A stretch of 64,000 nucleotides of DNA. Origin: Pogonophryne albipinna (taxonomy: Eukaryota; Chordata; Actinopteri; Perciformes; Artedidraconidae). The notes under the pieces were generated by a model. The model was not told the DNA's origin and did not search any database. It worked only from the letters and a program-made list of their open reading frames with translations. The position numbers and the translations under genes are program-made. Positions 23,054-34,340 of this stretch are shown here, piece after piece. The stretch's first letter is position 1. The number at the start of each line of letters is the position of its first letter. The stretch covers positions 21,945,283 through 22,009,282 of the forward strand of contig CM053262.1 in assembly GCA_028583405.1 (NCBI GenBank), given 5' to 3'.

Positions 23054-23491
23054 CTGCAGCCATAGGAAATGGAAGGAGGTTGTTAGTGTATTCAAGATAT
23101 AACTCTAATTATATGAGGCTTATAATGAATGTAGCATCAAGCTAATCAATTTACTCATGTCTTTGCAGCCTAGATCAATCATTTGGTATTTTATCTCTTC
23201 CAAAATGGCAATGCCAAGGAAGATTAATTTGCGCAAATCTAACCCATATCATTAAATTCAATTAAATGCCGGAGATAGAGCCCCTTATCAGGCTCCATTA
23301 TCACGCCTCGAGATCAAACACAGTCCAGTAACAGAGGGATAATTGCAATGATCACCTTTCAGAGCGCACACACAATACAAAAAAGCAAAAAAATCGGAAG
23401 ATAAGAATTTCATTTAAAAAACAGTAACAGGAAACTTCACACAGGCTTTTAAGGTTGATTTAGTGTGCGTAAAGTAAACAGTCTTACATAC

Positions 23492-23650
23492 CTGTTACTG
23501 TTTCCCAGTTGAGAATTCATCAGATGCCATCGAGAAAAAGCATCCTCAGGCAGAGGGGAAAGTTATCCGGTTATCCGGTTATCGCGCCCAGCCCCGCGCG
23601 GGAGGAGCGCTCGTGCCATTGCGCACAGCGGTCTGTGAATGTGGGAAGCT
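23492..23650 (-). promoter_or_regulatory. Candidate drd3 promoter and non-coding first exon
   Basis: A compact CpG-rich patch (CGCGCCCAGCCCCGCGCGGG near 23584) in otherwise AT-rich DNA lies about 2.4 kb upstream of the coding start. On the minus strand a strong donor CAG|GTATGTAAG occurs at 23492/23491, which could splice to the acceptor at 21152. It contains a short upstream frame (ATG GCA TCT ... TAA, 11 codons). No TATA box is visible. Inference from composition and the splice site only. Confidence 0.4.
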
Positions 23651-25974
23651 CCAAATGAACCACTGACTATCTACATTTGCACCAACCCTGTGTGGCTGTG
23701 TGAATGTCGGTAACACGTGTTGGGCGTTTTATTTTTGTTACACTTTTTTTGCAGGCTCATGACGCGGGAGGCACGCGTAATTGTGGAGACGTCAGGTGTC
23801 TCCCTTTTAGATGCGCGTTTAGGGCTGCAGTGGCAAATGAAGGTGACTTATTATTACAACCCAAAGAACAGTTCAATGTCAACGTTGCTTTTTCACGTAA
23901 ATTAATATTTTCTATGATACAACAAATATGAATATGTCTGAATGTGTTTCAGTCCTGCCCCACGGCTGAAGTCCTTAACCTGACCCTGAACCATGCAGTC
24001 TGGGTTGCTGGAAGTGACATCATAACACAGGATCAGTACCTACAGAGCTTAAAGGAGGTCAGGCTAGTCTATGCATGACATGATCTATACTGGTATCCCA
24101 CACAACCCCTTTTTACACAAGAAAAAACACAAAAAGCCCACTGCAGATAAGAATACCTACAGCTAATATCACAATCCCAGCCACTGTGTTCTGTTCCTCT
24201 ATCTCCAACATGGCATTTTAAGATAAGAGCGAAACCCCCTGCAGGATCCGAGCACACAAACAAACAATGATATCAATGGGAAGTGTTCGAGGGAAGGTGT
24301 GTATCCTCTATGAACCAGTTCCAATTTGCAAAGAGTCCAATTTATTCATCAACATCAGAGACAATTCTTTTGACCTTTGTGTTCTTACATCATCATTAGG
24401 GTGGCAAATGAAAACCACGTTTCCAGATATTGCTATTTTTAACCAATGCACTCACTGTGCCTCCCATGAAGTGCATCTTTTAAAAAGGCCGTGAGCAGCA
24501 GGAGGGTGATGATCTGTTCGACTGCAGCAGCTGACAAACAGTGCTAACGGATCATTTTTCTCACTACCAACCTGAAGTCGGTTTGTGCTTTAACTTACGC
24601 TAAAGTGTCCAGATGTCATTGGACATTTCAGCCATCCTTCTTCTCCACAGCTGCACGCAGGTTAATATCTCCTGTGAGCAGCAGCTGCAGCGAGGAGAAT
24701 CCTAACTGCAGCTGGCGTGAATCCATACATTAGAAACTTGTCAGAAGTGATGGTGTGTGACATGCATGCCGACTTGGGGCTTAAGATGAGTGCACAGCGG
24801 TGTCTTCACTCATTCAACATCTAATAAATCCAGACGTCACTTGCTTTCCATTTACGCCTGTGTCGTGCAACACTCAGGAAATCAATCTGTCTCTCCCACA
24901 TGAACGGCTGCTCCTGGAAGTGTCATTTTATTTTAAGAGGCAGTGTGATTCATGTGTTAAACGTGCAAAAAAAACAAATGTGTTTTTAAACAGTCCAAGC
25001 TTCTTTTTTTTCATGGTTACTGAGAGAATGAACTCCCTCCATGGAGAGACTTAACAGATCATTGATTCCACACACACCTGCTGTAATGTTGGTGTTTTGC
25101 AAATGGCCCCGATGAGATTGAGTGGGGTGAAGGAGAAGTGGACCTGCCCCCCCACCTACCTCTGATCCCGGTGCAGATTGGGATCCTGACAGCTCACAGG
25201 ATGCATGGCTTTAGTGAAGGTCAGGCCTGAGAGGGCACAGCTACACTAATGACAGAAGGACAGTGGGTGGAATAATGGAGATAAACATTTGGGTGAAATG
25301 TTGCTGCCACCTACTGGCCAAGGGATGTAACTGCGTATAACCTGTACAACTCGTGCAAATACTGGTTGTTGAGTTTGTATGTTCACAATGTCACGTGACA
25401 GTATTCAAATCAGTCCGTTTTCACATTAAATAAGTCAATTATGAATGTGCATAGAAGAACTGGTTAAAGGAATACTTTACCCCCGAAATGAGAATTTGTA
25501 TTTCATTTACTCACTCCTTTTTTATCTTGAGTTCTTGAAGGAAACTTTGTTTGATTAAATGGAAGTAAATGGGGGCAAAATGTAACAACAGCAAGTATTA
25601 ATAAAACATTTTAGGTTTGTGCAAGTTATCCAAATGTAATTTATCCAATCAGGAATCAAGGATTTTGATCTAAGACAATTTCGACATAGTGGAAAAACTG
25701 TAAGAAATTATCTTCTAGAGCAGAATTAGGACAAACTACGACAAATATGTACAAAGACAGAAAGTTAAAATGTGTATATAATTTAATCAACATCAAGCAC
25801 CTTGACAGTTATTGTCATGGAATAAAAAGGTTACACAGCTCATGCGAAACATTAGATATTACAGGTTTAAATTCAGTGTCTATAAAGATGTAGCAGTTAA
25901 CATGTATGTAACTTATACAGACTTTTATGGTATTCTGTATTATCTGTATTCAAAAGATGTCACTCAGCGTGGGT
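23651..25974. other. Intergenic region between drd3 and the rhodanese gene
   Basis: No coding exon or RNA gene recognised. ATTAAA on the minus strand at 25782-25787 is a possible poly(A) signal for the rhodanese gene. The rest is AT-rich with short random frames. Confidence 0.4.
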
Positions 25975-26029
25975 TCAGTTTCCTTCTAGCTCGGCCCACT
26001 CACTGTATCCTCCTTTATAATGTCTGGAC
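25975..26029 (-). CDS. Rhodanese-like gene, exon 4
   Basis: Acceptor TTCTTCCCAG above 26029. Finishes the split Arg and encodes SRHYKGGYSEWAELEGN and TGA. The GGYSEW end is the usual C-terminal signature of the domain. It is too short to be found by frame length alone. Confidence 0.85.
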
Positions 26030-29000
26030 CTGGGAAGAAGAAGCATGAAGAGAAGAGCTTAGCCTCTGATCACTGATGTTGCTGTTTCTACTAAAAAGGT
26101 CATGCAGCGTTCAACAAACCAAAGCAGGGTATGAGAACACTGCACTCTAATATGCAGCAGGACTGATTCATAATTGAATATATGTGCCATTAACAGTATA
26201 GCGCTCCGATGAAGCACATTATGTGGTTGACATTTTCCTACATGATTGCAATCTGAGTCACGCTCTTTAGGTAATAACTATTGCCCTTTAAAAGGTGATG
26301 TAATAATTGGATACAGGTGCATACTGTGTCCGTTACCTGCTGAATCCCAGCCGGCGGGCGATGTCCAGAGCCTTGGAGCTCCTGCTGCCACTATTGCAGT
26401 GAAACACGATGTTGTCGTCATCTTTCCCAGGAGGCTTTATGTCAAATGTCTGCTGAAACTGCTCCGAGGATAGCTTCAGGGACTCCTCCAGGTTGCCCAC
26501 TGATATCCAAACAATATAAGATTTAAAAAAAAAACATAGACAGGCCCCTTTCATCCCAGATGTGTTAACACTTACATGGGATGTTGACGGAGTCTGAAAT
26601 GCGTCCAGCCTGGTATTCATCAGGATTTCTCACATCGAACAGCTGGATGTTTCCGCTGGACAGCATGGTCTTCAGCTGAGAGTAGGTCACCACAGAAGCT
26701 GAGGGGGAAACATGACAGATTACACTTTATTATACAGGAAAATACACCTTTTTGCCAATTGAATGCTTGCTCCTGCTGCCTGTAAGAGCCTACACTCTAC
26801 CCTCCATTGGTTTATCCGAGCTGGTCACTGCTGTGAGGATAAACTAGACCTTTGTTGTGCACTTGAAACAAAATGCCAGAGTCAACCAAACTCTGTGTTT
26901 GAGACAATAACAGAACACACTGCAGGCCATTCAGAGTCACAATGCTGGCAGGAGGCAGCCCCTGATAATGCCTTCAAAACATTATTCTTACTGCGTGTAC
27001 ATTATTCTTAATGCGTGTATAGTGGCGGCTGGTGGAAAATATTTTTGGTGGGGCTATGGAAATAGGGACCAAACCATACTAAGGCAGTCCGGGGGGATCC
27101 TCCCCCGGAAGACATTTTTGAGAAATGACCCCTTAAATTATCTGGTGATGTTAGAGGGTGGGGGGGGGGCTTAAAAATATGAGATAATCCATAATCTTCA
27201 GTGTAGTTAGCTAAGAATCTTCCAAAACTGTGCAACAGTACAGTAGGCAGACCCGTCGTCATGGGCGGGCCCCATGGGGCCGGGCCCGCCCATCCAGGAT
27301 TTGGGCCCGCCATTTTAATCAGGGCTGAATACCACATTTTTATTGTTTTATTATTATGTTTATTGTTGTTATTTGTAGGGCTTTGTCCTAATATTTATTT
27401 TTGTATTAGTTTAATATATACTCACGCGCACCACTCTGATACTCGCGCGCACCACTATGAGATTCGCACAGACAGCAGCAGGTTGCAGCAAAACGTTTCT
27501 TTCTACTGACTTGACAAAAATCCACCAGACTTCTAGAAGCTAAGTCATATACGTTCGTTGCCTGTTAAGCCCCACAACACTTTAGGTTTTAGTGTGTTAG
27601 CTTTAGGTAGCAAACAACGGAGATATGCTTACCTTTAGCTGTTATTCTGATCAAAATGTGTGTTCAATGGCATTAAAACGAGAAACGCTGGAAGACCTGG
27701 AAAACAGGCTCGGGGCTCAGTAAAGGCTGGCTTGACTTCAGGTATAATTCGTCTGTAAACACACTTTGGCGGCTATCCTAGTTAGCATTAGTTTAGCTTG
27801 CTAAGCTAACGTTAGCTGATGTCGGTATGCTGGGCTGGTGTAATGCGTAGGCTACTATTAATCACTGCTGTGTGTAATGTCAATTTGCAGAAAATGAAGA
27901 GAAAGTCAACAGACATCTCTTCTTATTTTAAGAAGAATATGAGTAAAGGAGAGACAGAGCTGGCAGGGGAGCAGCAGCATAGGGCTAGTGAGGAGATGGC
28001 CATACATGCTAGAAAGTACATGTGGAACTCTGTTTTGTAAAAGTGAAACTAAAACCTAAGTACAGTTTTATTAATGTGAGTGTGACCTTAGTAATCATTT
28101 AAGTCTTCTACACACTTTAGGTCTGCAGCTCCTTCAATGAAACGAGAATTTATGCAGTTTTTCCTCTTCTGTGTTCTGAGGTTATGAGCCGACCATTAGT
28201 CAAGTTTGTTTTCATAATGTTCTGTATGCTAATTTAAAAAAAGGGTAACCAGTTTGTTGATAAAGTATAAATATACATTTTCAAAACAAATGCTATATGT
28301 ATTACTCTCACCACAGTGGCCTAATCTAAAAAAATAGAATGTCTCGTCACCTATTTTCTGTCTAATACTAAAAGGTGGTGTTTTGTATCATTTATAATGT
28401 TTTGAATTGGCTATAAAGGTCAATAATAGATGGTGTTTTTGTGTTCAATCACAGTATGTATTTACCATTTTATACCCCTTGTGTTTTTGGGTCCTGTTGA
28501 AATAAAATAGTCATGTTTTAAAACTTGATTTAATAAAGTCATGCCAATCATCTTTGATCCCAGTGCGACACAAACAGCTTTGTTCTTAAACAATTTATAA
28601 CCTAGAGACATAATATAACTGAAGACATGTTGTGTATTGTATGTGTTGAGAATGCTGAACATGTTGTGCCTTACAATAAAGGAACTTATTTAAATTAAGC
28701 TGTATTTGTCTTTTTAAAAGGAAAGAACAACTAGCATATATAAAAAAACAAAACAATAAATCACCAACACATGTATACATAACACAAAACAAGGTTCTTT
28801 TAAATTGTGTTTGAAGTAAAATGTTAACTATCCGTATTATATTCACTTCAGATGAATAGTATCAGAAAATGTAAAATAAGAAGCCAAAGTATATCAGTAG
28901 GTGATTCTCTTTGCCATTGTTTTCATCTAGTCTATACTTTTACAACAATTAAATGCTTGGTTTTGGTTGGCCACCCCAAGATTTTCAGTGGCCCCATTTG

Positions 29001-29301
29001 GCCACCCCTATGAAACATTTCTGGAGGCGCCACTGCCACACAGTACTCAAACAGCATTCAAGGTTACATTTCATTACAGTAGATTGAGAGCCACTGTCAC
29101 AAAGGCAAATAGGAATATAAGGCTTCCTGTTGGACCTGTTTAAACCTGTGTTTGAGCATGTTTACCATTTTCGGATGCGTCTCCAAAGGTGGGAGTGGAG
29201 GTTGTGAAAGCCCGTAAAACAGAGCCAAATGTCGGGTAAGAGCTGCGGTTTACTTCCGCAACAACCTGGCAGAAACTTCGAGACAGCAGATAGGAGAGCA
29301 T
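25975..29301 (-). CDS. Single-domain rhodanese-like sulfurtransferase, four exons, 158 aa
   Basis: Joining 29301-29166, 26698-26576, 26499-26337 and 26029-25975 gives one open frame of 158 codons plus stop, with every junction GT/AG. Residues 1 to about 45 are Arg/Ser-rich without acids at the start (MLSYLLSRSF...), suggesting a mitochondrial presequence. Then comes a rhodanese domain: VTYSQLKTML, LFDVRNPDEYQAGRI, VNIP, the active-site loop HCNSGSRS with the catalytic Cys, ALDIARRLGF, and RHYKGGYSEW at the end. Such proteins move sulfane sulfur, for example from glutathione persulfide or thiosulfate. It resembles the TSTD1/TSTD3 group; I cannot choose between them. Intron 1 contains a 2-kb hAT remnant. 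An upstream in-frame ATG at 29346 is possible. Confidence 0.85.
26337..26499 (-). CDS. Rhodanese-like gene, exon 3 (active-site loop)
   Basis: Acceptor GATATCAG above 26499, donor GTAACG from 26336. 163 bp, encoding GNLEESLKLS through HCNSGSRSSKALDIARRLGF. Confidence 0.85.
26576..26698 (-). CDS. Rhodanese-like gene, exon 2
   Basis: Acceptor TTTCCCCCTCAG above 26698, donor GTAAGTG from 26575. 123 bp, encoding SVVTYSQLKTMLSSGN and FDVRNPDEYQAG. Confidence 0.85.
27020..29033. mobile_element. Degenerate hAT-like element in rhodanese intron 1
   Basis: Ends are TAGTGGCGGCTGGTGG (27020) and the inverted CTGGAGGCGCCACTG (29033). At 27890-27960 on the plus strand a frame reads KMKRKSTDISSYFKKN, the usual N-terminus of hAT-type transposases with a TTF or BED-type finger, and then stops. 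The rest of the transposase is absent. GTTGGCCACCCCAAG near the right end recurs at 37260-37320. Confidence 0.55.
29166..29301 (-). CDS. Rhodanese-like gene, exon 1
   Basis: 136 bp, 45 codons plus one base, donor GTAAACATG from 29165. An acceptor-like CAGTCTGCAG just upstream (about 29323) would fit a preceding 5' UTR exon, and then the Met at 29301 is the start. Confidence 0.7.
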
Positions 29302-29849
29302 GGTGAAGACAAGTGTCCCCTGCAGACTGCTGGGGAGAGGAAACATGACGCAGATTACAGAGGCCTTCTTCTTCTTCTTCTTCTTTTAAATGTGCCACAA
29401 TAAACCTGCATTGGACGCCATCTTCAGGCGGGAAAGAGCACATAAACATCAATGTTCACACATTAATCAAAAAAACTGAGGGCATTATGAAAATAAAACA
29501 GAAAAAAGGTCACGTGCGCAATTGTTGTATTTCTTTTACTCTTGCACAATTTAATATTTATTTTTGTATAATTACATATTATTTAGAAAAAGCAATAAAT
29601 ACTGGGAACATTTTTGAAAGGCCACATTTGTGTATGAAATATTTTGCTGAAAGAAAGTCACATTTTCTTTTTGAAGTTTTACGTTTAGAGAGCATAATTC
29701 CGTGGTTATCCCACATTCTACTGCTTTTCATTTTAGCATGAGCACAATGTCTGCATGTGTTCACAAAGTACACAAACGCATGCATACATTATAAGAAATG
29801 AATGGATGTATGGATAAAGGGTGAATCATCACCTCTGGCATGTTGAGTG
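29302..29849. other. Region upstream of the rhodanese gene, (CTT)n run
   Basis: Contains a CTT repeat of about 18 bp near 29368 and a GCCATCTTCAGGCGGGAAAG stretch. This is probably the rhodanese 5' UTR or promoter; no TATA box is seen. Confidence 0.35.
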
Positions 29850-30450
29850 ATGTATAGATTTGTTCTTGGTTGTCCTTTTCGTACACATCACTGCACAATG
29901 TATAACCAACTTAAATGGCCTTCTTTAAATGTAAGAAGACACACGCATTGGCTTCAGCTGATATTTAAATGCATTTATCTTAACTATCCCCCTTATTTAA
30001 AGCAGTATTTTGTACCTTACTCACCAAATCATCAAGTTAGACATTCTGTTCAGATTTATTTCTCTGTCCCCTCTGCAAAAAAATGGATTGGCAGAAGAGC
30101 GTTCATTGTTCAAAGCCCCAACTGACTGGAATACTTTACCTGCTGCTATTAGATCTCTTGCATCATTGGGTTTGTTTAAACATGCATTGTTATCTCACTT
30201 TCAACTGGTCTGTACTTGTTATTACTGATATTGATGAAACTGATTTGCTTGACTGTCTCAAATTGTAATGATTGTATGCATTGCTTGAATTTTACTTAAC
30301 AGACTGTATGTGGTTTGTCTTGTGTGTCATGTTTTGCATTTTGTCTTTCTGTTTATGTATGTCTGTAAGTTGTTGCTATTGTCGGGACCCCCTTGAAAAC
30401 GAGATGGTGCATCTCAAGGGGTTTATCCCAATCAATACAAATTTCTATAT
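29850..30450 (+). mobile_element. LINE 3' end (reverse transcriptase C-terminus and tail)
   Basis: Plus-strand pieces in two frames, MYNQLKWPSLNVRRHTHW, YPPYLKQYF, KKWIGRRAFIVQ and DWNTLPAAIRSLASLGLFK, match the C-terminal end of non-LTR reverse transcriptases. The tail has GGGACCCCCTTGAAAACGAG and CATCTCAAGGGGTTTATCC, a common fish LINE 3' end. Frameshifted, so dead. Confidence 0.7.
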
Positions 30451-31034
30451 ATATATATATAGCCTATAGTCAAAATGTGTGTTTAGAAAGAGGAATGGAA
30501 CATCTATTTCTAGTCCTAGAAACTTCAATTATTCATCCACTGTCAAGAAAATCAGTTTCTTTTAAACTGATTTAATCATGGAACAAACCAGTCTTTTGCA
30601 TTGTTATGGGGGTTGTTCTAGTAAATAGAAGAAGAAAATAAAGCTCAGCTGCTTTGCAAGTTGTTTGACTCATTTTGTATCTTCAAAACTCGTGATTGAA
30701 ATGACTTTTTTCCATTCAAAGGGTGTTGTCTGGTCACCAGCAGTGTTTTTTTTAAACATCATAGTCAGCTGTCAACATGCAAACAAAGCCCCGCCTCGGA
30801 CTGAACCATATCATCTGTATAGAGGGGAACACAGAGAAAAGCCATACTAACATTTATTTTTAAAAACTTCCTAAATGTTTGTAAAAACGATGGATTGTTG
30901 AAAATAAAAGCAACTACCGAGTGGATACACTGAGAATCATTATTGGCTGTTTTATTCGATTTGTGACACCGTTTTTGAAAGCAAACACCCCTACGTCAGT
31001 GGTATGATCCAAACAACAGAGTCACATGATTCCC
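30451..31034. other. Upstream region of the stefin gene
   Basis: AT-rich, with no coding exon. A short TATATA run at 30446-30461 marks the end of the LINE tail. Contains GTCACATGA at 31021-31029. Confidence 0.4.
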
Positions 31035-31080
31035 TGACTCAGTCTGGAGGAACGTCTTACTGACAGCAATAAAAACAGGT
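31021..31080 (+). promoter_or_regulatory. Stefin gene promoter: AP-1-like site and TATA-like box
   Basis: TGACTCA at 31035-31041 is a consensus AP-1/Bach/NRF2-type core. AATAAAAAC at 31068-31076, about 55 nt before the ATG, may serve as a weak TATA box. GTCACATGA just upstream is one base off the CACGTG core of lysosomal-gene (CLEAR) sites. Seen in sequence only. Confidence 0.35.
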
Positions 31081-31129
31081 CGTTTTGTTCGTTTTTGAGC
31101 TGATATTTCGACACTAAGACGGTCACAAG

Positions 31130-31216
31130 ATGTCGTGTGGAAACGAAATGATGTGTGGAGGGGTTTCTAAAGTTCCAACTGAGGCCGACGAAAAAATCCA
31201 GACGATGTGTGATGGG
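31130..31216 (+). CDS. cstb: Stefin gene, exon 1
   Basis: 29 codons from [20 protein letters not shown] to CDG; donor GTAAGTAG at 31217. The ATG context is CACAAGATGT, with a purine at -3. Confidence 0.9.
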
Positions 31217-31876
31217 GTAAGTAGAAAAATAAACAAAGAAAGGGCCTATTGTTATTATTATTTAACATTGATTTGAGTTTTATTTTAATTCTGCTGCCTT
31301 TTCATCTTCCCTCAGGTAAAGGCCGCTGCTGAGGAGAAAGCAGGCAAGAAATATGAGGTTTTCAAAGCCAAGAGCTACACCTCTCAGGTTGTGGCTGGGA
31401 CCAACTACTTCATCAAGGTAATTATCATTTACAAAGAAAACATTATTGCCCGGAAACCACTTTTACTTAGTAGCAAACATCAAGTGAGATTAAAGCGATC
31501 ATAAACAGAGGTGGGAGAAATACTCAGATCTTGTACTTAAGTGGAAGTACCAGAGTGTATAAATACTCTGTTGATGATCATGAAAGTGTTCTCAAAGCTG
31601 GTAAAGGTGCAGCTAGTTTGAATGGCTTTGTAGACTGCAGGGTAGCTTGTAGATTTACTCCAGGTGGAACTAAAGTCTGATTCAACACTATTCTTGTGCC
31701 TCCTATTTGCTAAGATCTCATAACGTTCTACTTTTACTTTCTTGCAGGTCCATGTTGGAGAAGAGGATCACGTTCACCTGCGTGTTTGGGCAAAGCTCCC
31801 ACATCAGGGATCAGGGACAGAACTGAGTGCCATTCAGCAAGGAAAGAGCCACAGCGACCCTATTGAGTTCTTCTAA
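31130..31876 (+). CDS. cstb: Stefin / cystatin B-like cysteine protease inhibitor, three exons, 105 aa
   Basis: Exons 31130-31216, 31316-31417 and 31748-31876, all phase 0 and GT/AG, give 105 codons ending ...DPIEFF. Type 1 cystatins block papain-like proteases (cathepsins B, H, L) in the cytosol and nucleus. The three contact elements are visible: the N-terminal Gly ([10 protein letters not shown]), the first hairpin QVVAG, and the second hairpin around KLPHQG. There is no signal peptide and no disulphide pattern, as expected for stefins. It is slightly longer than the usual 98 residues because of the N-terminal SCGNEM segment. Stefin A or a fish cystatin-B-like paralogue are the alternatives. 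Confidence 0.92.
31316..31417 (+). CDS. cstb: Stefin gene, exon 2 (QVVAG loop)
   Basis: 34 codons, [18 protein letters not shown] through [12 protein letters not shown]; acceptor TTCCCTCAG, donor GTAATT. Confidence 0.92.
31508..31570. mobile_element. hAT MITE fragment in stefin intron 2
   Basis: CAGAGGTGGGAGAAATACTC followed by CTTGTACTTAAGTGGAAGTA is the left end of the same family as 39694. The right end is not recognisable. Confidence 0.5.
31748..31876 (+). CDS. cstb: Stefin gene, exon 3
   Basis: Acceptor TTTCTTGCAG. 42 codons and TAA, containing [21 protein letters not shown] and the DPIEFF end. Confidence 0.92.
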   Translation, partial: VHVGEEDHVHLRVWAKLPHQGSGTELSAIQQGKSHSDPIEFF

Positions 31877-31886
31877 TAAGATCCTA

Positions 31887-31892
31887 AATAAA
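31887..31892 (+). terminator. Stefin poly(A) signal
   Basis: AATAAA 11 nt after the stop codon; a second AATAAA follows in GTCAATAAAACAATG near 31955. The second leaves a more usual 3' UTR length. Confidence 0.5.
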
Positions 31893-32092
31893 ACAACGCA
31901 TCAGTGCCTACGGCTGCTCTTATCACAGTTATAATCAAATAATCCTGGCTTAGTCAATAAAACAATGCAGTTCCCATTCCTCACTCTTTTTTTATCTTAC
32001 AGAATAATACTGTATTAATCAGGATTACATGTAACTATTTTGTATAAAGTGAATTAATAAATGAACCAGATTCTTTTCTGAAATGTGAAGTG

Positions 32093-32276
32093 TTGTCTTT
32101 ATTTCTGTGGGATCTGAATTGTGAAATCGCTGCGGGGTCCAAGGTGTGAGTCTACAACTCTCAGGTATTGTGAATAAAAAAGGGTTGTCTTTATTTCTGT
32201 GGGATCTGAATTGTGAAATCGCTGCAGGGTCCAAGGTGTGAGTCTACAACTCTCAGGTATTGTGAATAAAAAAGGG
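32093..32276. repeat. 92-bp direct duplication downstream of the stefin gene
   Basis: Two nearly identical 92-bp copies starting TTGTCTTTATTTCTGTGGG and ending GTGAATAAAAAAGGG, with one G/A difference in GCTGCGGGGTCC. Third-copy remnants are not seen. Confidence 0.85.
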
Positions 32277-32696
32277 TTGGGCAATGAAAACAAACTGTAG
32301 TCCATTCATTACTGGATGATCTACCTTTTGAAGCCGCAGTTTGTTTGACGTATAATTCAAATGATTTCTATGTAACTGTAATCATTCCCACTGAATACGG
32401 AACACTCTGGACATTAGCTCATGTTTATCATTTTAAATCTGTTTGACAAACATCAGATTTATTCACTAACTGTGTGTCCTGATGATTTTGCATTTATACT
32501 TTAAGAAGATTGCCTTTTTATTGGGATGTACTGCCAGTATAATGGTGTCAGTGTACACTGTATTATTTATTCCTAAAGTCCTCATCTCAAAGTTTACTGA
32601 AAGGAGGATAAGCAGAAACAGTTGACACTATCACAGGATTTGGAAAACAGTGAGTGGAAAAACTAATAAACTGACATGTCAATACGTGTTTGTACC
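32277..32696. other. Intergenic, no feature seen
   Basis: AT-rich stretch between the direct duplication and the Tc1 copy; no exon or element end recognised. Confidence 0.4.
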
Positions 32697-33639
32697 CTAC
32701 TGCTGTATACGCTGCATGTTTCACAGTAGGTGTGTTCTTTGGATGCAACTCAGCATTCTTTCTCCTCCAAATACGTCTAGTTGAGTTTTTACCAAAAAGT
32801 TCTATTTTGGTTTCATCTGACCATATGACATTCTCCCAATCCTCTTCTGGATCATCTAAATGCTCTCTAGCAAACTTCAGACGGGCCTGGACATGTACTG
32901 GCTTAAGCAGGGGGACACGTCTGGCACTGCAGGATTTGAGTCCCTGGCGGCGTAGTGTGTTACTGATGGTAGCCTTTGTTACTTTGGTCCCAGCTCTCTG
33001 CAGGTCATTGACTCGGTCCCCCCGTGTGGTTCTGGGATCTTTGCTCACCGTTCTTGTGATCATTTTGACCCCACGGGGTGAGATCTTGCGTGGAGCCCCA
33101 GATCGAGGGAGATTATCAGTGGTCTTGTATGTCTTCCATTTTCTAATAATTGCTCCCACAGTTGATTTCTTCACACCAAGCTGCTTACCTATTGCAGATT
33201 CAGTCTTCCCAGCCTGGTGCAGGTCTACAATTTTGTTTCTGGTGTCCTTTGACAGCTCTTTGGTCTTGGCCATAGTGGAGTTTGGAGTGTGACTGTTTGA
33301 GGTTGTGGACAGGTGTCTTTTATACTGATAACGAGTTCAAACAGGTGTCATTAATACAGTTAACGAGTGGAGGACAGAGGAGGCTCTTAAAGAAGAAGTT
33401 GCAGGTCTGTGAGAGCCAGACATCTTGTTTGTTTGTAGGTGACCAAATACTTATTTTACCGAGTAATTTACCAATTAATTCATTAAAAATCCTACAATGT
33501 GATTTCCTGGATTCTTTCCCCCCATTCTGTCTCTCATAGTTGAAGTGTACCTAGGATGAAAATTACAGGCCTCTCATCTTTTTAAGTGGGAGGACTTGCA
33601 CAATTGGTGGCTGACTAAATACTTTTTTGCCCCACTGTA
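32697..33639 (-). pseudogene. Tc1-type transposon copy 1, truncated
   Basis: The minus-strand frame starts [20 protein letters not shown] at 33273 and has the paired helix-turn-helix region ([33 protein letters not shown]), then [16 protein letters not shown] with the first catalytic Asp. Beyond [16 protein letters not shown] (about 32720) the sequence no longer matches, so the second Asp and last acidic residue are lost. The terminal inverted repeat CAGTGGGGCAAAAAAGTATT ends at 33639 next to TA. Confidence 0.85.
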
Positions 33640-34340
33640 TATATACAGGTCGCGGACATAGGACTGGTACCTCTCTGCTCTCCTGCCACAGTCAGACTCC
33701 CTTCCAAAACACTTGTGGCCAGGGGTTTATACATGTTAAGCCCCTCCCCATAGGACAATCCACTATTTATACTCCTAACCAATGTCATTCTTATCTACAA
33801 ACACATTCACAATGCAAGGCAAATTACCCAAACACAAAAAATCAAATAGATCAACATATTCTATCTTTCTGACCACAGACGCCTTAAACAATAACATTTT
33901 TATACTTGCAAGAAAATTGCCACCCGAGCCCATGCTGATTGAGCCTCTCCTTAAGGCTGCTTCTTTCTGTTGCTCTGTTTGGCCTTCACAACCTTGAACG
34001 AGAGAGTAAGCAGGTTACTTGTATACGACTTCAAATAAATCTGTTTTGAACAAACAATGACTTGGGTTTTATTATGTCCAGCTAAGTTATTAATGTGTTT
34101 CCCTCAGTGTGTCTTTTACCATGCCCCCATGCCAATTGTGATGAAGGCTTCTTCTTCACAAACACTAATTCGGCGGACTTTTATATTTGATCCAATTGGT
34201 AGATAGGCTATATTTACACCATAACGGTGCACAGCTGATAGAAAGGGATTTTTTTGTAGTTTTTAAAGATATTATTTACTACCTTTCCAACTCCTCATGC
34301 AGTTGACTGTTACAGGTCTATACAGGTTCATGGCACAATG
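33640..34340. other. Intergenic, no gene seen
   Basis: Follows the Tc1 end. A short TA run, then unremarkable sequence up to the hAT at 34341. Confidence 0.4.

Noticed and set aside
32690..33292. 200-codon plus-strand frame
   Set aside because: Antisense shadow of the Tc1 transposase frame at 32697-33273.
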